A DNA stretch of 64,000 bases from DATFWC01 sp963777755 (GTDB taxonomy: Bacteria; Pseudomonadota; Alphaproteobacteria; Rhizobiales; Xanthobacteraceae), in the NCBI GenBank assembly GCA_963777755.1, contig CAVZSC010000013.1:38350-102349 (forward strand), given 5' to 3'. The first letter of the stretch is position 1. Every line of letters begins with the position of its first letter. Below are positions 18,442 through 29,013 of this stretch, in pieces. The notes under the pieces are model-generated. The model was not told where the DNA came from. It did not search any database and saw only the letters and a list, made by a program, of their open reading frames with translations. Made by a program: the position numbers and the translations under genes.

Positions 18442-21400
18442 CTACGGTGACGCCGGGGACACCGGCTCTTCCCGCAGCCGCCGCAGCAGCATTCCCTGTC
18501 TTGCACCGCCCCAGCGGCGGTGCAGCTTGTGCAGCATCAGGTAGATCACTGGCGTCGTGTAGAGGGTGAGGATCTGCGATACGAGCAGGCCGCCGACGAT
18601 GGTGATGCCGAGCGGGCGGCGCAGCTCGGAGCCGGGCCCCGAGGCGATGATGAATGGCAGCGCGCCGAGCAAGGCCGCGAGCGTGGTCATCAGGATCGGG
18701 CGGAAGCGGGCGAGGCAGGCCTGGTAGATCGCCTGCTCGGGCGGGAGGCTGTGGCGGCGCTCGGCCTCGAGCGCAAAGTCGACCAGCATGATGCCGTTCT
18801 TCTTGACGATGCCGATCAGCAGGATGATGCCGATCAGGGCGATCACCGTGAGCTCCATGCCGGTCACCTGCAGCGCCAGCAGCGCGCCCAGGCCCGCCGA
18901 GGGCAAGGTCGAGACGATGGTCAGCGGGTGCGCCAGGCTCTCGTAAAGGATGCCGAGCACGATATAGACCGCCAGCAGCGCCGTGATGATCAGGAACGGC
19001 TGCTTGTTGACGCTTTGCGCATATTCCTTGGCATCGCCGGCGAAGTCGGTGCGGATGACGTCAGGCAGGTGCAATTCCGCGATGGCCCGGCGCACAGCCT
19101 GCGTCCCGGTCTCCAGCGGCACGTCGGGCTTGAGGCCGTAGGAGATCGTGACCGACGGGAACTGGCCCTGGTGATTGACCACCAGCGGCGCCAGCGAGCG
19201 CTCGAATTTCGCCACGGCGGCGAGTGGAACCTGGGTACTCCCCTGCCCCGGAACATAGACCCGCGTCAGGTCCTCCGGATCGCGCTGGAACTGCGGATCG
19301 ACCTCGAGGATGACGCGGTACTGGTTGCGCGGCGTATAGATGGTCGAGATCTGCCGCTGCGCGAAGGCATTGTTCAACGCGCTCTCGACGTCCTGGATGC
19401 GCACCCCGAGACGCGCCGCCGCCGCGCGGTCGATCGATATGTTCAATTGCAGGCCGGAGGATTCGCGGTCGGTCGAGACGTCGACGAATTCAGGCAGGCT
19501 GCGTATCTTTTCCACTGCTCGCGGCGTCCACTTCTGCAATTCCTCGAGGTCGTGGCTCCACAGCGTGAACTGGTAGTCGGACGTCCCCTGCCGCGCGCCG
19601 ACCCTTATATCCTGCGCGGCGAACATCCACAGGCTGACGCCCGGCACCGCCTGGGCCTTGCGGCGGATGCGGTCGATCACCCGCGCGCTGGAGAGGCCCC
19701 CGCGCTCGGCCAGCGGCTTGAGGCTGATGAACACCCGCCCGCGATTGACCGACCCGCTCCACGCCGAGCCGCCGACCGAGGAGCCGACGCTCGCCACTGC
19801 GGGATCCGCCAGCACGATCTCGGTCACCTTCTGCTGCATCTCAAGCATCGCCTTGAACGAGATGTCCGGCGACGCATTGGTGAAGCCGATGACCAGGCCG
19901 GTATCGTCCTGCGGGAAATAGCCGCGCGGCGTCTTGATATAGAGCTGGATGGTGACGGCGATGGTGGCGATCAGCACCAGCAAGGTGAGCACGCGGTGGC
20001 GCAGTACGACAGTGAGCGTGCGCGCGTAGCCGCGCGTCGTCCGCGACAGCGTGGCCTCGACCAGGCGATCGAGCAAGGTCGCGTCCGGGCTTGGCCCCTG
20101 CTTGACGAAATGCGCGCAGATCATCGGCGTGACGGTCAGCGATACGAAGGTGGAGATGATCACCGCGAAGGTCAGCGTCAGGGAGAACTCGCGGAATACG
20201 CGGCCGACGACGCCGTCCATGAGCAGAAGCGGGATGAACGCGGCAATCAGCGACACGCTGATCGAGATGACGGTGAAGCCAATCTGCCGCGCGCCTTCGA
20301 ACGCCGCCCGGAGCGGCGAATAGCCCTTCTCCAGGTTGCGGAACATGTTCTCGATCATCACGATCGCATCGTCGACCACGAAGCCGACCGAGATGGCGAG
20401 CGCCATCAGCGAGAGGTTGTTGATCGAGTAGCCCACCGCCCACATGGCGGCGCAGGTGCCGGCGAGCGACAGCGGCACGGTGATTCCGGCCGCGATGGTG
20501 GGCGTGCCGCGGCGCAGGAACAGGAAAACGACCAGCATGACCAGCAGCACGGTGGCGAGCAGCGTGTACTGCATGTCGAGCACGCTGGCACGGATGGTGC
20601 TGGTGCGGTCGGACAGCACCGCGATATCGATGCCGGCCGGGATCCAGCGCTTGAGCTCGGGGATCAGCTCGCGCACCTGGTCGATGGTCTTGATGACGTT
20701 GGCGTCGTTCTGCTTGGTGACGTTGAGCAGGATCGCGGGCTGGCCGTTGAACCAGGCCGCCGAGCGGCTGTTGCGGGTGCCGAGCTCGACGGTGGCGATG
20801 TCGCCCACCCGGACGACGTTGCCGTCCCGGCTCTTGACGACGATGTGCCGATAGTCCGAGAGCTGGCGCAGCTGCTCGTTGGTGCCGATCGTTTCCGCCT
20901 GCCGCATCCCGTCGAAATTGCCGAGCGGGGTGAGGCTGTTGGCGTTGACGATGGCGAGCCGCACGTCCTCCAGCGAGATTCCGGCCGCGGCGATCGCGCC
21001 GGGATTGACGCGCACGCGGATCGCCGGCTGGTCGGCACCGCTGACCGTGACCTCGCCGACGCCTGGCACCTGGGAGATGCGCTGGACGATGACACTGTCG
21101 GCGGCATCGAAGATCTGGCTCGCCGGCACCGTGGCGGAGGTGAGCGCGAGGATCAGCACCGGCATGGCCGCCGGATTGGCCTTGCGGAAGGTCGGCAGGG
21201 CCGGAAGATCGCCGGGCAAGTCGGTGATCGAGGCGTTGAGCGCCGCCTGAACGTCGCGCGCGGCGCCGTCGATGTTGCGCTTGAGATCGAACTGGATCGC
21301 GATGTTGCTCATCCCGAGCGAGCTGGTCGAGGTGATCTCGGTCACGCCGGCGATGGTCGCGAGCCGTCGTTCGAGCGGCGCCGCAATGGTCGCCGCCATG

Positions 21401-21573
21401 GTGACCGGGTCGGCGCCCGGACGGCCGGCGGAAACCCGGATGGTCGGGAAGTCCGCCGTCGGCACGCTGGCGACGGGCAGGAAATGGTAGGCCACGAGAC
21501 CGGTCAGCAGGAGGCCGATCGCCATCAGCGTGGTGCCGACCGGCCGGCGTATGAACGGCGCCGAAAAGTTCAT
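18442..21573 (-). CDS. RND multidrug efflux permease, MdtC-like
   Basis: A 1043-aa inner-membrane proton-driven pump of the HAE1 class. It starts with the canonical MNFSAPFIRRPVGTTLMA and has the twelve-helix, two-porter-loop layout, including the transmembrane proton-relay region GFVVDDAIVMIENMFRN. MdtB/MdtC pumps form a heterotrimer with an MdtA fusion protein. This is the last gene of a seven-gene leftward operon, 4 bp after the other pump gene. Substrates of the family include bile salts, novobiocin and other lipophilic drugs; the local metal-sensor genes leave the substrate open. Confidence 0.92.
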   Translation of the reverse strand: MNFSAPFIRRPVGTTLMAIGLLLTGLVAYHFLPVASVPTADFPTIRVSAGRPGADPVTMAATIAAPLERRLATIAGVTEITSTSSLGMSNIAIQFDLKRNIDGAARDVQAALNASITDLPGDLPALPTFRKANPAAMPVLILALTSATVPASQIFDAADSVIVQRISQVPGVGEVTVSGADQPAIRVRVNPGAIAAAGISLEDVRLAIVNANSLTPLGNFDGMRQAETIGTNEQLRQLSDYRHIVVKSRDGNVVRVGDIATVELGTRNSRSAAWFNGQPAILLNVTKQNDANVIKTIDQVRELIPELKRWIPAGIDIAVLSDRTSTIRASVLDMQYTLLATVLLVMLVVFLFLRRGTPTIAAGITVPLSLAGTCAAMWAVGYSINNLSLMALAISVGFVVDDAIVMIENMFRNLEKGYSPLRAAFEGARQIGFTVISISVSLIAAFIPLLLMDGVVGRVFREFSLTLTFAVIISTFVSLTVTPMICAHFVKQGPSPDATLLDRLVEATLSRTTRGYARTLTVVLRHRVLTLLVLIATIAVTIQLYIKTPRGYFPQDDTGLVIGFTNASPDISFKAMLEMQQKVTEIVLADPAVASVGSSVGGSAWSGSVNRGRVFISLKPLAERGGLSSARVIDRIRRKAQAVPGVSLWMFAAQDIRVGARQGTSDYQFTLWSHDLEELQKWTPRAVEKIRSLPEFVDVSTDRESSGLQLNISIDRAAAARLGVRIQDVESALNNAFAQRQISTIYTPRNQYRVILEVDPQFQRDPEDLTRVYVPGQGSTQVPLAAVAKFERSLAPLVVNHQGQFPSVTISYGLKPDVPLETGTQAVRRAIAELHLPDVIRTDFAGDAKEYAQSVNKQPFLIITALLAVYIVLGILYESLAHPLTIVSTLPSAGLGALLALQVTGMELTVIALIGIILLIGIVKKNGIMLVDFALEAERRHSLPPEQAIYQACLARFRPILMTTLAALLGALPFIIASGPGSELRRPLGITIVGGLLVSQILTLYTTPVIYLMLHKLHRRWGGARQGMLLRRLREEPVSPASP

Positions 21574-21577
21574 CGCG

Positions 21578-24500
21578 TCACTCGGCTGGCTCTCGGGTCA
21601 ATTCCGGCACCGCCGCAGGACGGCGTGGAGGCTCGGTGCCCGTGACGCGCGCCTTGATGCGCTCCATCGCCAGGTAGATCACCGGGGTCGTGTATAGCGT
21701 GAGCAGCTGGCTCAGCAGCAGGCCGCCGATGATGGTGACGCCGAGCGGAAAGCGCAGCTCCGAGCCGGTCCCGTTCTCCAGCGCGAGCGGCAGCGCGCCG
21801 AACAGCGCCGCCAGCGTCGTCATCATGATCGGGCGAAAGCGCAGGATCGCCGCCTTGACGATCGAATCGCGCGGCGAGAGCCCCTCGCTGCGCTCCGCGT
21901 CGAGCGCGAAATCGATCATCATGATGGCGTTCTTCTTCACGATGCCCATCAGCAGGATGATCCCGATCAGCCCGACGATGGACAGCTCCTGGCCCGTGAG
22001 CATCAGGGCGAGCAGCGCGCCGACGCCGGCCGACGGCAGCGTGGAGAGAATGGTGAGCGGGTGGATGAAGCTCTCATAGAGCACGCCGAGCACGATATAG
22101 ATCGTGATCGCCGCGGCCAGGATCAGCCAGGGCTGGCCGGCGAGCGAGCGGGCGAACTCGGCGGCGTCGCCGGTGTAGCTGCCGATGATCGAGCCCGGCA
22201 TGCCGATATCGCGTTGCGCCGCATCGATCACGGCGACCGCTTCCGAGAGCGCGGCATCGGGCGCGAGATTGAAGCTGATGGTGGCGGACGGGAACTGCTC
22301 CTGGTGGGTCAGAGGTCAGCGGCGCCGTGGTGCGCTCGACCCGCGCGATGGCGCCGAGCGGCACCTGGGCGGCGGGGGTGACGGGCTGCACCGGGGTGAC
22401 GTTCGTCGCAGTGGTCAGCTGGGTCGAAGGGTTCGCCGATGCGCCGGCCGGGGAGGCCGGGACGTAGAGCTTGGAGAGCCAGCTCGGATCGGTCTGATAC
22501 TCCGGCATCGCCTCGAGGATGACGCGATACTGGTTCGATTGCCCGTAGATGGTCGAGATCTGCCGCTGCCCGAAAGCGGTGTTGAGCGTATCGTTGACGG
22601 TCTGCATCGATACGCCGAGGCGCGCCGCCTGCTCCCGGTCGACGCGCACGAACGCGCGCAGGCCCTGGTCCTGCACCTCGGATGCCACTTCGCGCAACGC
22701 GGGCGCGGCGCGGAGGCGCTCGGCCAGGCGCTTCGACCAGTCGTTCACCTCCCCGGCATTGGTCCCGGTGAGCGTATACTGATACTGCGCGCGGCTTGCC
22801 CGCGTGCCGATCTGGATGTCCTGCACCGCCTGGAAATACACGATCAGTCCGGGAACCCGGTCGACCGCCTCCTGCAGCCGCGCGATGATCTCGGGGGCCA
22901 GCGCGCGCCGCTCCTCGCGCGGTTTCAACGTGATCGCAAAGCGTCCGGCATTGGGGGTCGGATTGACCGGGCTGATGCCGATCACCGAGACGAGCCCCGC
23001 CACGTCGGGATCGTGGCGAATCTCGTCCGACGCCAGCGCCTGCAGCCGCCGCATCTCGGCGAAGGACACGTCCTGACCCGCTTCGAACACGGCGGTGATC
23101 AGCCCGGTATCCTGCGGCGGCAGGAACCCCTTGGGGATGACCACGTAGAGGCCGATGGTCGCAACCAGCGTCGCCACGGTCGTCAACAGCGTCAATGTCT
23201 GATGGCGCAACACCCATTCGAGGCTGCGGCCGTAGGCCGCGACGGTCGCGTCGACCATGCGGTTGAAGCCGCGCGTGGCGGCGTTGTTGCGGCCATCATG
23301 GGTCGGCCGCAGAATGCGGCTGCACAGCATCGGAGTGAGCGTCAGCGACACCACCATGGAGACGGCGACCGCGATCGTCAGCGTGAGGGCGAACTCGCGA
23401 AACATGCGGCCGACCAGGCCGGTCATGAACAACAGCGGGATGAACACGGCGATCAGCGACACGGTGAGCGAGATCACCGTGAAGCCGATCTCGCGCGCGC
23501 CGCGCAAAGCCGCATCGAACGCCGACTCCCCCCGTCTCCATGTGGCGCACGATGTTCTCGATCATGACGATCGCGTCGTCGACCACGAAGCCGGTGCCGA
23601 TGGTGAGCGCCATCAGGGACAGGTTGTCGAGGGAGAAGCCGCAGAACCACATGACGCCGAAGGTGGCGACCAGCGACAGCGGCAGCGTGATCCCGGCGAT
23701 CAGCGTGGCGCGCAGCGTGCGCAGGAAGATCAGCACCACCAGCACCACCAGGGCGACCGCCAGCACCAGGGTGAACTGCACGTCGTGCACCGAGGCGCGG
23801 ATCGTGTGGGTGCGATCGTGCACCACCGCGAGCGTCACCCCGGCGGGCGTCGCGCGCTGCAGGCGCGGCAGCTCGCGCTGGATCAGCCGCACGGTCTCGA
23901 TGACGTTGGCACCCGGCTGGCGCTTGACGTCGACGATGACGGCGGGCTGCCCCTGGTACCAGCCGGCGACCCGGTTGTTCTCCAGCCCGTCAATGATCCG
24001 CGCCACGTCCTTGAGCAGCACCGGCGCGCCGTTGCGATAGGAGACGATGATCTCGCCGTAGGCTTCCGCCGCCAGCAGCTGATCGTTGGCGCCGATCGTG
24101 TAGGCTTGGTGGGTGCCGTCGAGGGCGCCCTTGGGGCCGGCGACGTTCGCCGCGACGATGGCGATGCGCAGGTCCTCCGGCCCGAGCCCGTAGGAGGCAA
24201 GGCGCGCGAGATCCGCCTGGATGCGCACCGCCGGCTTGATGCCGCCCTGCACCGCGACGCTGCCGACGCCGGTGACCTGGCTCAGCCGCTGCGCGATCAG
24301 CGTGTCGGCGAGATCGCTCATCTCCCGGAGCGACGCCGTGTCCGACGTCAGGGCGAGGGTGAGGATCGGCGCGTCGGCAGGATTGACCTTCTGATAGACC
24401 GGCGGATACGGAAGGTTGCGCGGCAGCATCGAGGCGGCCGAATTGATCGCCGCCTGCAGGTCCTGGGCGGCCCCGTCGATGTCGCGGCCGAGGTCGAACT

Positions 24501-24780
24501 GCAGCGTGACCTGGCTGATGCCGAACGAGCTCGCCGAATACATGGTCGCGAGCGCCGGGATCTGGCCGAAAGTGCGCTCGAGCGGGGCCGTGATCAGTGC
24601 CTCCACGGCATCCGGGCTCGCCCCCGGCAGCTGCGTCGTCACCTGGATGGTGGGGAAATCGACCTGCGGCAGCGAGGACACCGGCAGCAGCCAATAGCCG
24701 AGCGAGCCCCCGAGCATCACCGCCACGCCCAACAGCGAGGTCGCGATCGGGCGGCGAATGAAGGGGGTCGAGACGCTCAT
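21578..24780 (-). CDS. RND multidrug efflux permease, MdtB-like, with two frame breaks
   Basis: The second RND pump, homologous to the downstream one. It begins MSVSTPFIRRPIATSLLGVA and carries GTGFVVDDAIVMIENIVRHM. The frame breaks at 23528-23533 (six C where five restore METGESAFDAAL) and again near 22309-22314, where removing one base restores THQEQFPSATISFNL. With both extra bases removed the gene is 3201 nt and encodes 1066 aa, a normal length. The C-terminal third is intact to 21578. Gaps to its neighbours are 4 and 16 bp. The clean protein in all three frames argues for sequence error, not decay. Confidence 0.88.
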
Positions 24781-24796
24781 GCTCGTCTCTCGTGCT

Positions 24797-26002
24797 CTAG
24801 CTCTTGGGCGCGCCGCGCGCGCGCCGGCGCGGCGGCTCGGTCGAGGCGGTGGGAGGCGGCGCCTCGTCGGCGCTGCTCACCGCCACCTTGGTGCCGTTGG
24901 AAATGCGGGCGAACCCGGTGGTGACGACCCGCTCCTGCGGCTTGAGGCCCGTGGAAACCACCGCCTGCGTGTCGTCCTGCTGCGACACGGTGACGGGCCG
25001 CACCGCCACCGACTCGTCTTCGCCGACCGCGTAGACGAACGGGCCGTTGGGGCCGCGCTGAACCGCTGCGGTCGGGACGACCACGACCTGGCGCAGAGTC
25101 TCCACCAGAAGGCGCACGTTCACGAACTGGCCCGGCCACAGCTGCAGCTCGGCGTTCGGAAACTCGGCCTTGAGCTTCACCGTCCCGGTCGACTGGTCGA
25201 CCTGGTTGTCGACCACCCGCAGGGTGCCGCGATCGACCACGGTCTTGTTGTCCGGACCCATCGCCTCGACCGTAAGCGGGCTTTGCGCGAAGGCGCGATT
25301 GACGCGCGCGAGCTGCTGCTGCGGCAGGCTGAAGAACACCGAGATCGGCTTGATCTGGGTGAGGACCACGATGCCGGTATTGGCGTCGCCGGCGCGCAGC
25401 AGGTTGCCTTCGTCCACCATGCGGATGCCGGTGCGGCCGGAAATGGGCGCGATGATCTTGGTGTAGCCGAGGATTGCCCCGGCGTTGTCGATCGCCGCCT
25501 GGTCGAGATTGACCTGCGCTTCAAGCTGGGCGACCATTGCCTTCTGCGTGTCGGCCTGCTGGCGTGTCGCCGCGTTGGACGCGACGAGGCGGTTGTAGCG
25601 CTCGAGATCGAGGCGCGCATTGGCGAGCTGCGCCTCGTCCTGCGCCTTCTTGGCCTTCACCTGATCGTACAGCGCCTGGTAGGTGGTCGGGTCGATCTCG
25701 GCGAGCACGTAGCCGCGCTCGACGTCCTGCCCTTCGCGAAACAGGATGCGCATAAGCTTGCCGTCGACCTGCGGCCTCACCGTGACGGTGTTGAGCGCCT
25801 TGGTGGTGCCGACGCCGTCGAGATAGACCGGAAAGTCGATCGCCTTCGCCTGGGCGGCGAGCACCGGAACGATCTCTTCGCCGCCGCGTCCGCGCTTGGC
25901 GACGGTCTGGCGCTGCTGCTGCGCCTGCGCCACGATGACGACCACCGCGGCGACCGCAAGCAGTCCGGCGATCATCAAGGCATACTTGCGAAACTTCTTC
26001 AT
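24797..26002 (-). CDS. RND efflux periplasmic adaptor (MdtA-like membrane-fusion protein)
   Basis: A 401-aa HlyD/AcrA-class adaptor. It has an N-terminal signal anchor (YALMIAGLLAVAAVVVI), the lipoyl half-motifs around VRPQVDGKLMRILFREGQDV and YTKIIAPISGRTGIR, an alpha-hairpin coiled coil between them, and a beta-barrel/MP domain after. It links the pumps to the outer-membrane factor. It sits between the outer-membrane factor gene (16 bp) and the first pump gene (16 bp). A basic, Pro/Arg-rich tail ends the protein. Confidence 0.93.
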   Translation of the reverse strand: MKKFRKYALMIAGLLAVAAVVVIVAQAQQQRQTVAKRGRGGEEIVPVLAAQAKAIDFPVYLDGVGTTKALNTVTVRPQVDGKLMRILFREGQDVERGYVLAEIDPTTYQALYDQVKAKKAQDEAQLANARLDLERYNRLVASNAATRQQADTQKAMVAQLEAQVNLDQAAIDNAGAILGYTKIIAPISGRTGIRMVDEGNLLRAGDANTGIVVLTQIKPISVFFSLPQQQLARVNRAFAQSPLTVEAMGPDNKTVVDRGTLRVVDNQVDQSTGTVKLKAEFPNAELQLWPGQFVNVRLLVETLRQVVVVPTAAVQRGPNGPFVYAVGEDESVAVRPVTVSQQDDTQAVVSTGLKPQERVVTTGFARISNGTKVAVSSADEAPPPTASTEPPRRRARGAPKS

Positions 26003-26018
26003 CGTCGTCTTCCTGCCG

Positions 26019-27479
26019 CTAGCCAGCGGCTCTTGCCGATCGCTCCCGAATGGAAGGTGGATCGGGCAGGCTCATCCAGCCGCCTCCGAGTGCCTGGAAC
26101 AGCGAAACCGTGGATTGGAACCGGGCAAACTGTACCTGCACGAGCACGTCCTGTGCCTGGAACAGGGTCTGCTGCGTGTTGACCAGGGTGATCAGATCGA
26201 TCGTGCCGGCGTCCAGCCTCTGCACCGAGAGCTCGTAGGCGCGGCGTGAGCTCGCCACCACCTCGCGCTGGCGGCGCTCACGCTCGGCCGTCTGCTCGAT
26301 GGCGATGAGCGCGTTCTCCACGTCGCCGAACGCGGAGATCACGGTGCGCCGGTAGATCTGCAGCAGCTCCTCCTGGCGGCCGCGCTGCAGATCGAGCAGC
26401 CCCTTGAGGCGGTACCCGTCGAAGATCGGCTGGGTCAGTCCGGCCGCCAGCGAGTAGAACGCGGACTCCGCGTTGAACAGGCTCTTCAGCGCGTTGCTCT
26501 GGAAACCGCCCTGCCCGGTCAGCTGGATAGTCGGCAGGAAGGCGGCGCGTGCCGCATACACGTTCGCATCGGCGGCCGCGAGCAGCGCCTCGGCCTCGCG
26601 AATGTCGGGCCGTTGCGTCAGCAGCTCGGAAGGGAGCCCGGGCGTGACGCGCGGCAGGGCAAGCCGCCCGAGCGAGCCGCCGCGCACGTTGGCGAATTCC
26701 GGCGCCCGCCCGACCAGGATCGCGAGCAGATTCTTGTTCTGCAGCACCAGCTGCTCGAACGTCGGGATGACGGCACGCTGGGTCGCGACCACGCTCTCCT
26801 GCTGCGCCACGTCGAGATCCGAGGCGGTGCCGACTTCCTGGCGCTGGCGGATGCGGTCGAGGACGCTCACCGCGCTCCGCAGGTTTTCGCGCGCCAGGCG
26901 CAGGCGATCCTGGCTCGACAGCATGAGGAAATAGCCGTTCGCCACGGTCGCCAGCACGCTCAGCGCCACGACTTCGCGGTCGTAGCGGCTGGCGACGGCG
27001 CCTTGCTCGGCCGCCCGCAGCGTCGCCCGGTTCTTGCCCCAGAAATCGAGCTCGTAGCTTGCATTGAGCGCGACGCTCAGGCTTGCGCGGTCGGGTCCGC
27101 CGGGCGAGCGCGAGCGGATCGCATCGGCGTCGAAATTGATCGCCGGCAGAAGCGGCGCTCCGGCGATGCGTGCCTGCGCGTCAGCCTGCACGATACGCGC
27201 GACCGCCGCCGCGATGTCGAGATTGGCGACCTGCGCCTCTTCCATCATGGCGCTGAGCTCGCGCGAGCGGAAGCCGCGCCACCAGTCGAGCTTCGGCAGG
27301 GCCGCATGCGACTTGCCTCGCGCGGCCCGATAGGAGGCGGGCAGGTCGAGCGCCGGACTGGATACTTCCGGATGCAGGCAGCCGCCGAGCGCAGGCAGCA
27401 GGGCGAGGACGAACGGGAACCGCCGCCCCCGTCCTGCCGTTCCGCCCGGCAGCTCCCGCTTGGCCAACTCGTGCTGCAT
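26019..27479 (-). CDS. Outer-membrane efflux lipoprotein (OprM/NodT family)
   Basis: A 486-aa outer-membrane factor that forms the exit duct for the RND pumps. A lipobox LGGC follows a short signal peptide, so it is a lipoprotein. Two outer-membrane efflux repeats follow, with family features such as LDWWRGFRS, ASYELDFWGKNR and LTQRPDIREAEALL. Start ATG 27479 follows GGAGGG; eight upstream in-frame residues to 27503 are less likely. It is the first structural efflux gene after the regulatory trio. Confidence 0.92.
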   Translation of the reverse strand: MQHELAKRELPGGTAGRGRRFPFVLALLPALGGCLHPEVSSPALDLPASYRAARGKSHAALPKLDWWRGFRSRELSAMMEEAQVANLDIAAAVARIVQADAQARIAGAPLLPAINFDADAIRSRSPGGPDRASLSVALNASYELDFWGKNRATLRAAEQGAVASRYDREVVALSVLATVANGYFLMLSSQDRLRLARENLRSAVSVLDRIRQRQEVGTASDLDVAQQESVVATQRAVIPTFEQLVLQNKNLLAILVGRAPEFANVRGGSLGRLALPRVTPGLPSELLTQRPDIREAEALLAAADANVYAARAAFLPTIQLTGQGGFQSNALKSLFNAESAFYSLAAGLTQPIFDGYRLKGLLDLQRGRQEELLQIYRRTVISAFGDVENALIAIEQTAERERRQREVVASSRRAYELSVQRLDAGTIDLITLVNTQQTLFQAQDVLVQVQFARFQSTVSLFQALGGGWMSLPDPPSIRERSARAAG

Positions 27480-27506
27480 CGATCGCCCTCCCCGGCGCCG
27501 CAATCT

Positions 27507-28010
27507 CTAGCGCGGTGCGCTGCTACGCTGGCCTGGAAGTCCCGGAGGCCACTCGGCGAGCTTGTTGCGGCCGGCTACCGACATCTTGGCGGCGGCCGAG
27601 GCGATGACGTCCTGGAGCAACTGATCGAACACCTGGCGCGCGCGCCGCGTCTCTCCCATGGCGGCGCGCATGGCGTCGGGCTCGAACGGCTCGCTGCGCA
27701 AGGTCTGGCGCACGCCGTCCTGGGCCCGCCGATAGGCCTCACGCGAGCCGTCGACGCTGGCCGCGGTGGCGCGGTATTCGCCGCGCAGGATCTCGCCGTC
27801 GCTCGCCGGCAGCGTCGAGGCCAGGCGCTCGATGCGCGCCGCCACACTGCGGTCGACCGGCGCGGCGGTGCCGCGATCGGCGGTCGCATAATGACGTACC
27901 GCGAAGGCGCCGGCGGCGCCCACGAAGAACAGGTTGAGGCCGAGGGACACCAGCAGGATCCACCGGGACGCCCGATCCTCGCCAAGCCCGGCAGTCGTGG
28001 CCATCGTCAT
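27507..28010 (-). CDS. Periplasmic heavy-metal sensor-like protein (CnrX/ZraP superfamily, pfam13801 type)
   Basis: A 167-aa protein with one N-terminal membrane helix (WILLVSLGLNLFFVGAAGAFAV) and a helical periplasmic domain rich in R/A/E, with an LTxxQR-like hairpin (EAYRRAQDGVRQTLRSEPFEPDAMRAA). This layout matches CnrX-type sensors that hold an anti-sigma factor in check until metal or envelope stress appears. Its ATG overlaps the anti-sigma stop, and the efflux genes follow 27 bp after its own stop. Few His/Met/Cys metal ligands are visible, so metal binding is uncertain. Confidence 0.75.
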   Translation of the reverse strand: MTMATTAGLGEDRASRWILLVSLGLNLFFVGAAGAFAVRHYATADRGTAAPVDRSVAARIERLASTLPASDGEILRGEYRATAASVDGSREAYRRAQDGVRQTLRSEPFEPDAMRAAMGETRRARQVFDQLLQDVIASAAAKMSVAGRNKLAEWPPGLPGQRSSAPR

Positions 28011-28468
28011 GGTCTCACTCCCGTCAAGGCCTCGGGCTCGAACACCTGGGCCAGCATTGTTTCGGATGACGCAGCCGCCGCGCGGCTGTCACCGTCGAGG
28101 TCCGGTCCGGTGAGACCGATGAGCACGCCGAGGCACGCCACGCCGGCGAGCGCGGCGAGGCGCCAGCGCGCGGGAGCAAGGTCGACGTCGAGCAGCGCCG
28201 CCGGCCAGAGCCGCGACAGCAGGGAGCGCCGCTGCGGTGGCAGCGGACGGGCCAGCGCCCGCAACACGCGATCGGCCGATGCAGCAGGCGCGTCCGGCTG
28301 CATGACGCGGGCAATCAGTCCGTCGAGCCGACGCGCCTCGTCGAGCGCCACACGGGCCGCCGCATCTAGGGCGAGCAGACGTTCGGCCGCGATGCGACGT
28401 TCGTCCGGCCACCGCGACAGGTCGGAGCCGTCGCTGTCGACCCGATCGCGGAATTCAGCAAGGTTCAT
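28007..28468 (-). CDS. Probable membrane anti-sigma factor
   Basis: A 153-aa protein translationally coupled (ATGA) to an ECF sigma gene upstream and to a sensor gene downstream. A cytoplasmic N-terminal part (MNLAEFRDRVDSDGSDLSRWP) precedes a single membrane helix near LAALAGVACLGVLIGL and a short periplasmic tail. This is the topology of CnrY/anti-ECF proteins, but there is no zinc-binding HxxxCxxC motif. Function is assigned by position and topology. Confidence 0.75.
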   Translation of the reverse strand: MNLAEFRDRVDSDGSDLSRWPDERRIAAERLLALDAAARVALDEARRLDGLIARVMQPDAPAASADRVLRALARPLPPQRRSLLSRLWPAALLDVDLAPARWRLAALAGVACLGVLIGLTGPDLDGDSRAAAASSETMLAQVFEPEALTGVRP

Positions 28469-29013
28469 GATTCCCTCCCGCCTTGCTCGGCAAGCTTCTC
28501 CCGCAAGGTACGCTTGGCGCGCACCAGCAGCGCCTCGACGCTCGATACGGACGTGTCCAGGACGGCAGCCGCCTCGGCATTGCTCAATCCCTCGTGATAG
28601 GTGAGCGCGATGGCGGCGCGCTGCCGCTCCGGCAGTTGCCCGATGGCGGCGGCGAGCGGGCGTTCCCCCTGCTCCCGCTCGAGCTCGACACCCGGCCCCG
28701 GGGCGGGATCGGCGGGATCGCCCGCGGCCTCCAGTGGCAGGAATGGCGCACGCCGGCGCCGACTGAGGCAGAGATTGAGCACGATACGGTAGAACCAGGT
28801 GCGGAAGGTCGCGACCGGGCGCCAGCGCGGCGCGTTGGTCCACAGGCGCAGCAGGGCTTCCTGCACCACCTCCTCGGCGTCGGCATCGTTGCCGGTGACT
28901 CGCCGTGCCAGCGAGATCGCACGGGGCGCATAGCGTCGGGCGAGAAGGCGAAATGCCCCCTCGTTGCCCTGCGCAACGCGCCCCATGAGCGCTTCGTCGC
29001 TCGCCTCATCCAT
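28465..29013 (-). CDS. ECF RNA polymerase sigma factor
   Basis: A 182-aa group IV sigma factor. Region 2 is visible as DADAEEVVQEALLRLW with the WRPVATFRTWFYRIVLN block, and region 4 as LPERQRAAIALTYHEGLSNAEAAAVLDTSVSSVEALLVRAKRTL. ATG 29013 (MDEASDEALMG) is the natural family start; a longer frame reaches 29211 but lacks homologous character. It heads a seven-gene operon with its anti-sigma factor, a periplasmic sensor and the tripartite efflux pump, and so probably controls them. Confidence 0.92.
   Translation of the reverse strand: MDEASDEALMGRVAQGNEGAFRLLARRYAPRAISLARRVTGNDADAEEVVQEALLRLWTNAPRWRPVATFRTWFYRIVLNLCLSRRRRAPFLPLEAAGDPADPAPGPGVELEREQGERPLAAAIGQLPERQRAAIALTYHEGLSNAEAAAVLDTSVSSVEALLVRAKRTLREKLAEQGGRES

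Noticed and set aside
18520..21645. A 1041-codon plus-strand frame opposite the RND pump
   Set aside because: It is the antisense shadow of a clear RND permease; composition is D/R/G/H-rich and no family is recognisable. High GC content makes such long shadows common here.
22185..26182. Long plus-strand frames opposite the second pump and the adaptor (for example 22185-23567, 24758-26182)
   Set aside because: Shadows of the frameshifted MdtB-like gene and the adaptor; no homologous motifs.
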